Shown: in pieces, positions 41,827 through 52,100 of the stretch
Layout: each line of letters begins with the position of its first letter
Position numbering within the stretch: position 1 is the first letter of the stretch
Source: Ruminococcus sp. CAG:563
Lineage (GTDB): Bacteria > Bacillota > Clostridia > Oscillospirales > Acutalibacteraceae
DNA: 64,000 bases
Reading direction: 5' to 3'
Assembly: GCA_000434915.1 (NCBI GenBank)
Contig: FR882078.1
Coordinates: 1 to 64,000, forward strand
Translations under genes and position numbers: made by a program
Notes under the pieces: generated by a model
Told to the model about the DNA's origin: nothing
The model's input: only the letters and a program-made list of their open reading frames with translations
Databases searched by the model: none

Positions 41827-43416
41827 ATGCAGCAGAAAAAGAAGAAAAACAAAAAAGTTATAATCCTTTGCTCAATTTTGGCAGTAGTTGTTCTCTCGGC
41901 TGTGGCTTATATGATTTTTAAGCCCGAGGAAAAGCTCGCCGTCAGCACAGTTGAGGTCACGAAGCAGACGATTAATGAAACACTTGACACGACAGGTACG
42001 GTTTCAACCGCTTCGGAGAAATCTTATGCGCTGATTGACAAGGTCAAGGTAAAGTCGGTCAATGTTAAGGTCGGAGATACGGTCAAAGCCGGAGATGTGC
42101 TTGCAACATTTGATGTTTCTTCGCTTGAAACCGCACTCAACGAAAAGGAAAACAACTATCAGAAGGCCCTTGCTGCCTATAACAAGGCGAAAAATGAGTC
42201 TTCCTCCGCAAGCAAGAAAATCAGCTCAACCAAGAAACAGATTTCTGAGCTTGAAAAGCAGATAGATACTCTCAAAGCCAAGTCGAACACATCGACAACA
42301 AAGCCCTCATCAAACGGCAGCTCGTCGGGAGTTAAGGTCTCGGATGACCTTGTAAAGAGATTTATCAAGGTCGCAAAGCTTTTCGGCGTTGAATATGACG
42401 AAGCAACGGCCAAAAAGGTGCTCACCTCGCTTCTTTCGGCAGGGTCAAGCGGTTCTGATATTTCAGGCTTACTCGACAACCTCGGAAAGATTGCGGGAAG
42501 TTCCGGTTCTTTTGATATGAATGCTTTTGCCCGGATGAGCGGCGGCTCAAGCGCACTTATTAATGCGGAAATGTCGCTTGTTCAGCTCAAGGCTCAGCTT
42601 GCTACGCTTGAATTGCAGTCAAACGACACCTATCTTTCGGTTTATAAAACCGTATATGAAAATGCACAGTCGGAATATCAAAAGGCACTCACGCAGACCA
42701 ATGAAATGAAAAAGGGCTGGATTGCAGAGGAAAAAGGTCTTGTCAGCGAGGTTAATATTACAGTCGGTGAAACAGTTGAGGTTCAGACCGCAGTCGACGG
42801 CAAGAACATTGATATCAGCTCAATCATTTCCTCCGTTTCATCGGGCCTCGATGTTTCAAAAATGATAAGCACTTTCTTCGGCTCGGAAAAGGTAGGCATA
42901 AAGGTGCTCAATTATCCTCTCGTTGCCGATATTTCACTGAGTAAATATGATGTGCTTGACGTAAGCCTCAATCAGGAGGTTTCCGTTAAGTCGGCAGACA
43001 ATGAAATCCATGAGGGCAGAGTGTCATATGTCGGCGCAGTTGCAACGTCTACGGGCAGCTCGCTTGATATAAATTCGATTATGTCGGGCGGCGGAAACTC
43101 AAACACAATTCCGGCTCAGGTAACGATTGAGGACGGCGATAAGTCGTTTATAGTCGGAACGGATGTTGACATCTCTATAATAACGGACACTCAGGAAAAT
43201 GCGATTGTCGTTCCCGTTGAAGCGATAATCATTGACGGCTCGGACGTGTACGTTTATGCCTATAATCAGGAAAAATCAACCGCAGAAAAGAAGAAGGTTA
43301 CTCTCGGAATCTCAAACGACACCTATTATCAGGTGCTTTCGGGCGTAAACGAGGGCGATATTCTTATCAAAAACACGAGCGGACTTGTCGACGGAGCAAA
43401 AGTCAAGCTGAAGTAA
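41827..43416 (+). CDS. HlyD/RND-type periplasmic adaptor protein (MFP)
   Basis: A 529-aa membrane-fusion protein with an N-terminal transmembrane anchor (about 11-31), a lipoyl-like half (KVKSVNVKVGDTVKAGDVLATFD) and a long coiled-coil hairpin (about 100-165 and 235-300) with a Ser/Gly-rich insert. The second lipoyl half (GLVSEVNITVGETVE) and a beta-barrel with membrane-proximal domain (VPVEAIIIDGSDVYVY) complete it. In Gram-positives such proteins work with MacB-like ABC transporters to export peptides or drugs. The permease follows 12 bp downstream, but no ATPase gene is adjacent. Confidence 0.83.
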   Translation: MQQKKKKNKKVIILCSILAVVVLSAVAYMIFKPEEKLAVSTVEVTKQTINETLDTTGTVSTASEKSYALIDKVKVKSVNVKVGDTVKAGDVLATFDVSSLETALNEKENNYQKALAAYNKAKNESSSASKKISSTKKQISELEKQIDTLKAKSNTSTTKPSSNGSSSGVKVSDDLVKRFIKVAKLFGVEYDEATAKKVLTSLLSAGSSGSDISGLLDNLGKIAGSSGSFDMNAFARMSGGSSALINAEMSLVQLKAQLATLELQSNDTYLSVYKTVYENAQSEYQKALTQTNEMKKGWIAEEKGLVSEVNITVGETVEVQTAVDGKNIDISSIISSVSSGLDVSKMISTFFGSEKVGIKVLNYPLVADISLSKYDVLDVSLNQEVSVKSADNEIHEGRVSYVGAVATSTGSSLDINSIMSGGGNSNTIPAQVTIEDGDKSFIVGTDVDISIITDTQENAIVVPVEAIIIDGSDVYVYAYNQEKSTAEKKKVTLGISNDTYYQVLSGVNEGDILIKNTSGLVDGAKVKLK

Positions 43417-43428
43417 CGGAGGACTGCT

Positions 43429-44670
43429 GTGGATATCAGGGAAAACATACGCATTGCGATTTTCAGCATAAAAACGAATATGATGCGTTCGCTTCTGACG
43501 ATGCTCGGTATAATAATCGGTGTTGCCTCAGTTATTGCGATTATAACTATCGGCAGCGGAGGCCGTGACTACATTGTCGGTATGATTGAGGATATGGGCT
43601 CAAATGCCATTCAGATTGCCGTTAATGCCAATACCGCCAATCAGTCGAATTATATCACCGAGGAGGATATTTCCTCAATTAAAAAGCTCGGAACGGTCAG
43701 CTATTGCTCCCCATACGAATTTTCATTCGGTCAGGCGCAGGCAGGCAAATATGACGGACTCGTTTTCACAATCGCCGGTAACGAGGATTTGCTTTTCATC
43801 AATCAGATGACAACAAAATACGGCAGATCATGGACTAAGGACGAATATGACCAGAAACGAAACGTTTGCATCATCAGTACAATAACGGCTAAAAAGATTT
43901 TCGGTAAAGAAAATTGCGTCGGAGAAACGATAAATTATACGATAAATAATACAACGGTTTCTTTAAAAATTATAGGTGTTGTCGATATGACGGAAAACTC
44001 TATGATCTCTCAGGATCAAATGGAGAGTATGATGTCAACTTATTCAACAGGTGCAATGAGCATGGAAATGCTTGCGATACCCGCATCTCTCAATGGCGAG
44101 CTTACTGACAAGGTGAATAAGTATACGCAGCTTTATTTGATGGCAAGCAACGACGCAGACCTTGATAATACAGGCGAATCGGCTCTCAATCTCATAAAAA
44201 CAAGGCATGGCAGTTTTGATGATTCTGTTTATACGCTTAACATAATGGCGACTTATATTGATTTGCTTGATTCCGTTATAAGCATTTTTACGACATTCAT
44301 TGCCGCCGTCAGTGCAATCTCATTGTTGGTCGGCGGAATAGGTGTTATGAATATTATGCTCGTTTCCGTAACGGAGCGAACAAGGGAAATCGGTATCAGA
44401 AAGGCTCTCGGTGCAAAGACGTCAACAATTATGCTTCAATTTCTGACGGAATCCGTCATTCTTTGTCTGCTTGGCGGTGCAATAGGATTTGTGCTCGGAG
44501 TCGGCGGTGCATGGGCGGTTGCGGCATATATTAATATACCGATAACCGTTAAGCTTTCAACGGTTCTTATCGCTGTGGGCTTTTCCAGTGCAATAGGAAT
44601 TTTCTTCGGAATTTATCCGGCAAAGCGTGCGGCACAGATGACACCGATTGAGGCTTTGAGAAGAGACTGA
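43429..44670 (+). CDS. MacB/FtsX-type ABC transporter permease
   Basis: A 413-aa permease with four transmembrane helices. The first is MMRSLLTMLGIIIGVASVIAI. A large extracellular MacB-PCD domain follows, then three C-terminal helices with GIGVMNIMLVSVTERTREIGIRKALGA, the FtsX coupling motif. It starts at GTG behind GGAGGA. The normal partner is a separate ATPase (MacB-type), which should lie next to it but is missing; the ATPase must be encoded elsewhere. Confidence 0.85.
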   Translation: MDIRENIRIAIFSIKTNMMRSLLTMLGIIIGVASVIAIITIGSGGRDYIVGMIEDMGSNAIQIAVNANTANQSNYITEEDISSIKKLGTVSYCSPYEFSFGQAQAGKYDGLVFTIAGNEDLLFINQMTTKYGRSWTKDEYDQKRNVCIISTITAKKIFGKENCVGETINYTINNTTVSLKIIGVVDMTENSMISQDQMESMMSTYSTGAMSMEMLAIPASLNGELTDKVNKYTQLYLMASNDADLDNTGESALNLIKTRHGSFDDSVYTLNIMATYIDLLDSVISIFTTFIAAVSAISLLVGGIGVMNIMLVSVTERTREIGIRKALGAKTSTIMLQFLTESVILCLLGGAIGFVLGVGGAWAVAAYINIPITVKLSTVLIAVGFSSAIGIFFGIYPAKRAAQMTPIEALRRD

Positions 44671-44693
44671 TAAAAAAGTAACCACGAATTAAA

Positions 44694-44718
44694 CGGCTGC
44701 GGCGTAAAGTTGCAGCCG
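44694..44718 (+). repeat. Inverted repeat after the permease gene
   Basis: CGGCTGC / GCAGCCG with an 11-base loop, extendable by G-U pairs. No T-run follows, so it may be a weak terminator or an mRNA-end stabiliser. Confidence 0.4.
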
Positions 44719-44741
44719 ATACTCATATAGGGGTGATATGA

Positions 44742-45071
44742 ATGGCAGTCCATGAATTTGCAATAATGCCGCAGGAACCTCAAAAAGGACAGCGGTACGA
44801 TGAGTACGAGCCGCAAAAATATGCGTGTATAGATGTACCCGATGATGCGATTGAGGATGTTTTACCAAAGCTGAATGAGATTGATTTTTATCATCATGTT
44901 GTTGACGAGCCGAAAAAAGGGCTTGCTTATTGCGGCATAACGCTGATTCCGCCGACCTCCCACCGAGAATTTATTGATGCAATCGGAGAGAATGAGGAGC
45001 TTGCCAATTTAAAAGCACTGTTGGAGACGGCTTTGATGTTTGGCAAATGGATAATTCATTTCGGGATATGA
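44742..45071 (+). CDS. Conserved hypothetical protein, 109 aa
   Basis: A soluble 109-aa protein without signal peptide or transmembrane segment. Tyr and acidic residues are common, and there is an HH pair in IDFYHHVVDE. GGGGTGAT precedes the ATG. The stop lies 14 bp before the acetyltransferase start, suggesting one transcript. I do not recognise the family. Confidence 0.65.
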   Translation: MAVHEFAIMPQEPQKGQRYDEYEPQKYACIDVPDDAIEDVLPKLNEIDFYHHVVDEPKKGLAYCGITLIPPTSHREFIDAIGENEELANLKALLETALMFGKWIIHFGI

Positions 45072-45085
45072 ACGGAGGTATAGGT

Positions 45086-45658
45086 ATGGAAAATGTAAGC
45101 ATTCGCATTGCATCGCCCGATGATGCCGAAAAGCTCTTGGCGATTTATGCACCGTATGTTGAGAAAACGGCTATTACATTTGAATATGATGTGCCTACGG
45201 TGCATGAATTCAGGAAGAGAATGGAGCACACATTAGAAAGATATCCTTATTTAGTCGCCGTGGTTGGTGATGAGATCGTGGGATATGCTTACACAGGCTC
45301 GTTTGTTGGACGTGCGGCATATGACCACTCGGCTGAAACGTCGATTTATGTCGATGAGAATTACCGCCACGGCGGAATCGGCAAGCGGCTTTACGAAGCG
45401 ATTGAAGAAATCTCGGCGGCGCAGAATATTATAAATCTCTATGCTTGCATCGGATATCCTGAGGTGGAGGATGAGCATTTGACAATGAACAGTGTCGGCT
45501 TTCATGAGCACCTCGGATATAAGCTTGTCGGCCGTTTTGAGAAGTGCGGCAGAAAGTTTGACACATGGTACGATATGGTGTGGATGGAGAAAATAATCGG
45601 GGAGCATGATGAAGATATTAAACCGTTTGTGCCGTTCCCTGAGCTTACATTGGAATAA
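45086..45658 (+). CDS. GNAT acetyltransferase, phosphinothricin acetyltransferase-like
   Basis: A 190-aa N-acetyltransferase. Motif A is visible as TSIYVDENYRHGGIGKRLYEA (acetyl-CoA binding RxxGxG-type loop), and NLYACIG and EHLGYKLVGRFEKCGRKFDTWYDM match the Pat/Bar subgroup. Such enzymes acetylate small amines such as methionine sulfoximine or phosphinothricin; the real substrate is unknown. ACGGAGGT five bases upstream fixes the start at 45086. Confidence 0.83.
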   Translation: MENVSIRIASPDDAEKLLAIYAPYVEKTAITFEYDVPTVHEFRKRMEHTLERYPYLVAVVGDEIVGYAYTGSFVGRAAYDHSAETSIYVDENYRHGGIGKRLYEAIEEISAAQNIINLYACIGYPEVEDEHLTMNSVGFHEHLGYKLVGRFEKCGRKFDTWYDMVWMEKIIGEHDEDIKPFVPFPELTLE

Positions 45659-45664
45659 AATTCA

Positions 45665-45692
45665 GACAGCAGCCTGTGTTGCTGTTTTTTTT
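45665..45692 (+). terminator. Terminator after the GNAT gene
   Basis: ACAGCA / TGCTGT stem with an 8-base loop, then eight T (45685-45692). Confidence 0.65.
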
Positions 45693-45715
45693 ACAGAATT
45701 TTTACAAAATTTCTA

Positions 45716-45746
45716 TTGACCTAAAGTTAGGTTGAGATGCTATAAT
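45716..45746 (+). promoter_or_regulatory. MerR-type promoter of the aldo/keto reductase gene
   Basis: TTGACC (45716-45721) and TATAAT (45741-45746) are 19 bases apart. ACCTAA-AG-TTAGGT (45719-45732) is a perfect dyad at the start of the spacer. Long-spaced promoters with such a dyad are typical of MerR-family control, as for aldehyde-responsive AdhR/NmlR. Confidence 0.7.
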
Positions 45747-45788
45747 TACATTTAAGGATGGGGAACAGTTATCGAAAGGAACGGTTTT

Positions 45789-46628
45789 ATGGAATATGTT
45801 AAGTTGTACAACGGTCTGACAATGCCGATTTTCGGAATAGGAACGTATTTGCTCACACCTGATGAAGCGGAAAATTCGGTTACGGCTGCACTTGAATGCG
45901 GTTACAGGCTTATTGATACGGCAAATATGTATGCAAACGAAAAAGCGGTTGGCAGAGCAATGAGAAGCTCGGGTGTGCCTCGAGGTGAAATTTTTCTTGA
46001 AACCAAGATTTGGCCGACGCATTACACTGCCGAGGATGCGATTGACAGAACTCTTGAACGATTGGGTACGGATTATATTGATCTCCTGCTGATTCATCAG
46101 CCGACGGGCGACTATATATCCGGATACAGAATGCTTGAAAAAGCATATCGTGAGGGTAAGGTCAGGGCGATCGGTCTTTCCAATTTCACTCAGCATGAAA
46201 TGTGCCGAATGATGAACATTTGCTCAATAAAGCCTGCCGTGCTTCAGACCGAATTACACCCTTACTACAGCGAACAGGAGCTGAAAAAATTCCTGAATCT
46301 TCAGGATATACGGATTCAGGCGTGGTATCCGCTCGGCCACGGTGACAGCAAGCTGATAAATGAGCCGATATTTACAAGACTTGCAAAAAAATACGGCAAA
46401 ACAAATGCACAAATAATTCTTCGCTGGCATGTTCAAGAGGGGAATATTGTTATTCCCGGGTCAAAATCTCCCGAACATATCAGGGAAAATATTGATATCT
46501 TTGACTTTGAGCTTACCGAAAATGAGATGTTGAATATTGGTGCACTTGACCGGGGAGAACGGTATTATAAACGCTCGCCCGAGAGATTTGAAAGATATCT
46601 CAATATGAAGATTCCGTTTGAGGACTAA
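45789..46628 (+). CDS. Aldo/keto reductase
   Basis: A 279-aa NAD(P)H-dependent reductase of the AKR5-like group. The catalytic tetrad is visible: Asp in RLIDTANMYANE, Tyr in the same block, Lys in LETKIWPTH and His in LLIHQPTGD. The cofactor loop is IPGSKSPEHIRENI. It probably reduces reactive aldehydes or ketones, which fits the MerR-like promoter. GAAAGGA precedes the ATG. It is monocistronic. Confidence 0.9.
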   Translation: MEYVKLYNGLTMPIFGIGTYLLTPDEAENSVTAALECGYRLIDTANMYANEKAVGRAMRSSGVPRGEIFLETKIWPTHYTAEDAIDRTLERLGTDYIDLLLIHQPTGDYISGYRMLEKAYREGKVRAIGLSNFTQHEMCRMMNICSIKPAVLQTELHPYYSEQELKKFLNLQDIRIQAWYPLGHGDSKLINEPIFTRLAKKYGKTNAQIILRWHVQEGNIVIPGSKSPEHIRENIDIFDFELTENEMLNIGALDRGERYYKRSPERFERYLNMKIPFED

Positions 46629-46631
46629 AAC

Positions 46632-46665
46632 AAAACCGCTTGAGCAAGAACTCAAGCGGTTTTTA
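46632..46665. terminator. Strong bidirectional terminator
   Basis: A perfect 13-bp stem (AAAACCGCTTGAG / CTCAAGCGGTTTT) with a 6-base loop, between convergent genes. Confidence 0.9.
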
Positions 46666-46671
46666 AACAAG

Positions 46672-48300
46672 TTAATATTTTCTTTTAATTTTAAGCGTTG
46701 TTGTTTTCGGGAACTCGGTGTCACGAATCTTTGTTTTTGTGACCTGCTTGTAGGTCGGAAGCTGCATATTTATTGCACGCACGTCCTTCTTGAGCCTATC
46801 CTTGGCGTCGGGAGCTTCATTTTCGTCAAGGAAGAATTCAGCGGTTATTGCGCCGTTTTCCTCGTAGACAACAACTTCTTTTATGTAGTCAACCGTTAAA
46901 AGCTTGTCCTCAATCTCCTCGGGGGAGACGTTCTTTCCGTTAGAAAGAACAATGAGGTTCTTCTTGCGGCCTCTGAGGAAAAGAAATCCGTCCTTATCCA
47001 TGTAGCCGTAGTCGCCGGTCTTGAACCATTCGCCGTCAAAGGTTTCGGCTGTCGCTTCCGGCTCGTCATAGTAGCCCATCATAACGTTTGAACCCTTTGC
47101 ATATACTTCGCCGACACCTTCGTCGTCCGGGTCTTTGATCATAACGTCGTTGCATTCAAGTGCATAGCCTGCACTGCCTACTTTGTAGTTGCTGAGCCTG
47201 TTGCAGGTAATAATCGGGGAGCATTCCGTTGTGCCGTAGCCGTTGATAACCTGAATGCCTAAATCGTAGAGTCCCTGCTCATATTTTGTATCAAGAGACG
47301 CACCGCCGCAGATTATCATTTCAAGATTTCCTCCGAGGTTGTCGAGAACCTCTTTGAAAAGCTTCCTTCTGACATCGATACCTATCTTCATCAGCGCATT
47401 GCTCAGCTTGATGCCTTTTTTGAGCTTTTCTTCCTTGCCCTCCTTGCGTGCGGTGAACCAAATCTTTTTATAGATTGTTTCAACGGCAAGAGGAACGGCC
47501 GTAATGTGCTGCGGATGATAGGTATACATATCCTTCTGGAGATTTCTCAGACTTGAACATATATAGCCCCACTTTGAAAGCAGCGGGCTTGCAAAAAGTG
47601 CACTTGCCCAAGAAAGAGTATGGTTAAACGGAAGAAATGCAACTGTTTGATCTGCCGTCATCGCCCGGCAGGTTGCTATTGCATCAACGGCAACGTTTTT
47701 TTGAGAGAGCATAACACCCTTGCTCTTGCCCGTTGTGCCGGAGGTGTAAACGATAAATCCGAGGTCGTCGGGCTTAACCTCATCATCGAGATAATTCTTT
47801 GCTCCGCCGCTAAGCTCTTCATGTCCCATTCTGACAAGCTCATCGAAGTCCTCAAACTTGAGATAAACCGAGAGCTTAACTTCCGGATTTTCTTTCATCA
47901 TCTGTATAGCCGGAGCAAAATCCTGAGTGTAATAAATTGCGTCACAGCCGCTTCTGACCATGAGGTCTACAAGGTCTTCCTTAGGAAGCTTCGGGTCAAG
48001 CGGAATTGCGATCATATTTCCGCTGGCGATTGAATAAAACGCCGCAATCCAATAATAGCTGTTTTCGCTGAGAATGGCAACCTTTTTACCCTTTAAACCG
48101 AGGGTATAAAGATGCTGGCCAAGCCCCGTTGCGTCAAAAAAAACTTCATCAAAGGTCTTTTCGCAGTAATTGCCGTTCATATCTTTAAACGCATATTGCT
48201 TGTTTGCCTTGCCCTGCTTTGCACCGTAAACAATAATGTCCTTGACGGTATTCATATCGGGAATATTTCCATATTTCCGGTATTTTACTTTTGCCTTCAT
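46672..48300 (-). CDS. AMP-dependent synthetase, long-chain acyl-CoA synthetase-like
   Basis: A 542-aa adenylate-forming enzyme that activates a carboxylic acid as acyl-AMP and then acyl-CoA. Motifs are the P-loop YTSGTTGKSKGV, GYGTTECSP, the hinge TGDYGYMDKDG with LRGRKKN, and the catalytic Lys region TTTLKIKRK at the very C-terminus. FadD-type fatty acid activation is the likely role; the substrate chain length is unknown. TGGAGG precedes the ATG. It is monocistronic with its own promoter. Confidence 0.87.
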   Translation of the reverse strand: MKAKVKYRKYGNIPDMNTVKDIIVYGAKQGKANKQYAFKDMNGNYCEKTFDEVFFDATGLGQHLYTLGLKGKKVAILSENSYYWIAAFYSIASGNMIAIPLDPKLPKEDLVDLMVRSGCDAIYYTQDFAPAIQMMKENPEVKLSVYLKFEDFDELVRMGHEELSGGAKNYLDDEVKPDDLGFIVYTSGTTGKSKGVMLSQKNVAVDAIATCRAMTADQTVAFLPFNHTLSWASALFASPLLSKWGYICSSLRNLQKDMYTYHPQHITAVPLAVETIYKKIWFTARKEGKEEKLKKGIKLSNALMKIGIDVRRKLFKEVLDNLGGNLEMIICGGASLDTKYEQGLYDLGIQVINGYGTTECSPIITCNRLSNYKVGSAGYALECNDVMIKDPDDEGVGEVYAKGSNVMMGYYDEPEATAETFDGEWFKTGDYGYMDKDGFLFLRGRKKNLIVLSNGKNVSPEEIEDKLLTVDYIKEVVVYEENGAITAEFFLDENEAPDAKDRLKKDVRAINMQLPTYKQVTKTKIRDTEFPKTTTLKIKRKY

Positions 48301-48362
48301 TTTATTTCCTCCATATTCAGAAGTATATATATTAATTAAGTATCATCTTGATAAGCACGAAT

Positions 48363-48391
48363 AGTTTAACATAATATAATTTGAAATTCAA
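48363..48391 (-). promoter_or_regulatory. Promoter of the acyl-CoA synthetase gene
   Basis: Minus strand TTGAAT (48386-48391), 17-base spacer, TAAACT (48363-48368) preceded by an extended TG. Confidence 0.5.
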
Positions 48392-48475
48392 GCGATTTTG
48401 ACGTTTGAAATCTTAATTTTTAATTAAGATTTTGTCATAACTCAACAAGACGACAATTTATTTGATTTGGCTTGA

Positions 48476-48504
48476 TTGATTTTTGGCGTAAACTGTTATA
48501 TAAT
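48476..48504 (+). promoter_or_regulatory. Promoter of the HAD-mfd pair
   Basis: TTGATT (48476-48481), 17-base spacer, TATAAT (48499-48504). Confidence 0.65.
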
Positions 48505-48543
48505 ACCTAAGTAACAAATGAATCCGTAGACGGAGGCGATTGA

Positions 48544-49152
48544 ATGATAAAAAATATTGTGTTTGATATGGGCGGAGTTTTGATTGACTTTGACCCGATT
48601 CGCTCGGTCAAAAATCATTTTGCTTCCGAGGATAGGAATGCCGTTCTTGCCAATATCTTCCGCTCAAAGGAATGGTCGGCAATGGATAAGGGCGATGTTT
48701 CGGTTGAGGAAGCGTTGAAGAAAATGACAAGCCGTCTGCCCGAGAGACTCCATGCCGAGGTACGCAGAATGGTACTTGAGCGTGAAACTGAAATGCCGCC
48801 GATTGCTGAAATGTATCCGGTGGTTAAAGCACTCAAAGAAAACGGATACAAGATATATCTTCTTTCAAATTGCCCCGATTGGTTTGATGATTTCAAAAAA
48901 AGTGTGCCTGCGTTTGCTTTTTTCGACGGATTTATTATCTCGGCATATTATAATGAAATTAAGCCCGATGAAAAGATTTACAAGGCTTTGTTCAACGAGT
49001 TTTCATTGAAACCCGAGGAATGCTTCTTTATCGACGATATGCAGGCGAATATTGACACCGCAAATCGGCTCGGCATGAATACTCATTGCTTTGCCGACCG
49101 TGATTTTGAAAAGCTTAAACAAGATATGAGAAATTATAAAATAAATATTTGA
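48544..49152 (+). CDS. HAD-family hydrolase
   Basis: A 202-aa HAD phosphatase of the YihX/alpha-glucose-1-phosphatase-like or epoxide-hydrolase N-type group. Motif I is VFDMGGVLIDFD (the first Asp is the nucleophile, the second Asp position is Gly), motif II LLSNCP, motif III KPDEKIY and motif IV FIDDMQAN. The substrate is unknown. ACGGAGG precedes the ATG. mfd starts 17 bp further on. Confidence 0.87.
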   Translation: MIKNIVFDMGGVLIDFDPIRSVKNHFASEDRNAVLANIFRSKEWSAMDKGDVSVEEALKKMTSRLPERLHAEVRRMVLERETEMPPIAEMYPVVKALKENGYKIYLLSNCPDWFDDFKKSVPAFAFFDGFIISAYYNEIKPDEKIYKALFNEFSLKPEECFFIDDMQANIDTANRLGMNTHCFADRDFEKLKQDMRNYKINI

Positions 49153-49169
49153 AGAATTGGAGCTTAAGA

Positions 49170-52100
49170 ATGTCCTGTTTTACAAAAGCTCTGAAAGGTT
49201 TGGGTGAGTACCGCTCACTGCTTTATAATGTGACGAACCGGCGCTTGCCTGCGGGTGCACTCGGATTATCGCAGATTCACAAGGCGCATGTGATATCGGC
49301 ACTCTGTCAAGACCTTTCACCTCACAAAGCAATAGTTATAACGCCCGACGAAAGCTCGGCGAATAAGCTGTGCAAAGACCTCAATGCCTTTGGCTGTGAT
49401 GCTGCCATGTATCCTGCCGGAGACATATCCTTGCGCCCTGATGACATAAAATCCCGTGATTACGAACATTCAAGACTGAGCGTGCTCGGTCATCTTGTTG
49501 ATGGCAGTGTGCGTGCGGTCGTCTGCTCGGTTGAGGCGGCATTGCAGCTCACAATTCCGCCCGAGGAGCTTATTGCCAAGAGAATTACGCTCACCGTTGG
49601 CGAAACGGTCGAGCAGGATGAACTTATTGACAGGCTTATCAATGCCGGATATACAAGGAGCAACCAGGTTGACGGCTCGGGTCAGTTTGCCGTCAGAGGC
49701 GGAATTATTGATATCTTTTCGCCCGATTGTGCCAACCCGTACCGTGTTGAATTTTGGGGCGACAGCATAGATTGTCTCTCAACATTCGATACAGAGAGTC
49801 AGCGACGCATTGATTCGACAAATTCCGTTGTAATTACGCCGGCCAATGAGATTTGCTGCAATCCCGTCAAGCTTGCCGACCTTATCGAGGAGCAGATTGC
49901 AAAGACAAAGGGAAAAGGCTCCGTTCAGGCGAAGCAGCTGCTTTCAGCCGACCTTGAGAAGCTTAACGGCGGAATTCATCTGCCGAATATCGACAGATAT
50001 TTGCCGCTGATTTATCCCTGTGCGGCAACGGTTTTTGATTATATTGATGAACCGCTTTTGTTCGTCAGCGAGAGCTTTGCCGTTAAGGAGCATGCAAATG
50101 CTTCACTTGAGCTTTTTCACGAGGAGCTTAAGGCTTTCCTTGAGGAGGGAATAGTTTGCAAAGGCCTTGATCGCTTCATGCTCGAATTCAGCGAGCTTTT
50201 GGGTATTTATGAGGATCTCGGAGCGGTATATCTTGATAATATAGCAAGAGGTTCGTTTGACACACCTGTAAAGGGTCTCGTGACATTCAATGCACGACAG
50301 TTTTCACCGTGGAACGGTTCAATGAGTGTGCTTATTGATGATATTAAACCAATGTATCAGAAAAAAGGGCATTCGGTTTTTGTTATAGCCGGAACGGATA
50401 AATCGGCGCAAGCCTTGGCTTCCGATTTGCAGGGAGAGGGCTTTTCGGCATCGTATATGCCGACTCCGCCGGATGAGCTAATCCCGAACAAGGTAATTGT
50501 TTTGCCGGGCGGATTTTCGGCGGGATTTGAATATCCCGACGCTGAGCTGACAGTTATAACCTACGGCAGCAGAACTGCTTTGCCTGTCAGAAAGTCTAAC
50601 AAAAAGGTTAACAAGGCGGCGGTGTTCAATTCGCTTGAGGATCTTCACAAGGGCGATTATATTGTTCACACAGCACACGGTATCGGTATTTTCGAGGGCA
50701 TTACAAGCCTTGAAGCCGACGGAAATATAAAGGATTATATTAAGATAAAATATGACAAGGGCGACATTCTCTATGTGCCCGTTACTCAGCTTGACCAGGT
50801 TTCGAGATATATCGGCTCAAAGAGCGAGAACGGCACCGTTAAGCTCAATAAGCTTGGCGGCAAGGAATGGCAGAAAACCCGTTCCCGTGTTCGCTCGGCG
50901 GTCAAGGATATTGCCCAGGAATTGATTGACCTTTATACAAAGAGAACGCAGATAAAGGGCTTCGCTTTCTCACCGGATATTGACATGCAGAACGATTTTG
51001 AACGCCGTTTTGAATATGAGGAAACGGACGATCAGCTTCGCTGCATTCAGGAGATAAAGAACGACATGGAGAAGCCTTACCCGATGGACAGACTTCTTTG
51101 CGGCGACGTCGGTTTCGGCAAGACGGAGGTTGCACTCCGTGCGGCGTTCAAGTGCGTTGCCGACGGCAAGCAATGTGCAATCCTTGTTCCGACAACGATT
51201 CTTGCACTCCAGCATTACCAAACGATTTGCAAGCGTTTTGACGGATTCCCTGTCGAAGCGCAGATGATTTCACGCTTTGTTCCGGCAAATCAGCAGAAAA
51301 AAATAAAGCAGGATCTCAAAAGAGGATATGTCGATATCATCGTCGGAACACACAGACTGATTTCAAAGGATATTGAATTCCGTGATCTCGGACTGATAAT
51401 AGTCGATGAGGAACAGCGTTTCGGCGTTGCACAGAAGGAAAAGCTCAAGGAGCAGTACCCGAATGTCGATGTGCTGACGCTCAGTGCAACTCCGATTCCG
51501 AGAACGCTCAACATGGCAATGACGGGAATCAGGGATATGTCGATTCTTGAGGAAGCACCGCATGACAGGCACCCGGTTCAGACCTATGTAATTGAGTATA
51601 ATTTTGATGTTATCGTTCAGGCGATTCAATCCGAGCTTCGCCGTGGAGGACAGGTTTATTATCTGCATAACAGAACGGAAACGATTGAAAGAATGGCGTC
51701 AAAGCTCAGGGATTTCCTACCGGATGCAAATGTTGCTGTCGCTCACGGTCAGATGACCGAGGATAGATTGAGCAACATTTGGCGTGACCTGCTTGAGGGT
51801 GATATTGACGTGCTTGTCTGCACAACGATTATTGAAACAGGAGTCGATGTGCCGAATGTTAACACGCTGATAATCGAGGATGCCGACAGGCTCGGACTTG
51901 CACAGCTTCATCAGATAAGAGGCCGTGTCGGCCGTTCGTCAAGACGTGCAAGCGCGTATTTTACCTTCAGACGCGGCAAGGAACTGACCGAGGTTGCCGC
52001 AAAGCGACTTACGGCTATCCGTGAATATACTGAGTTCGGTTCGGGATTCCATATTGCAATGCGTGACCTTGAAATCAGAGGCGCGGGTAATATTCTCGGT

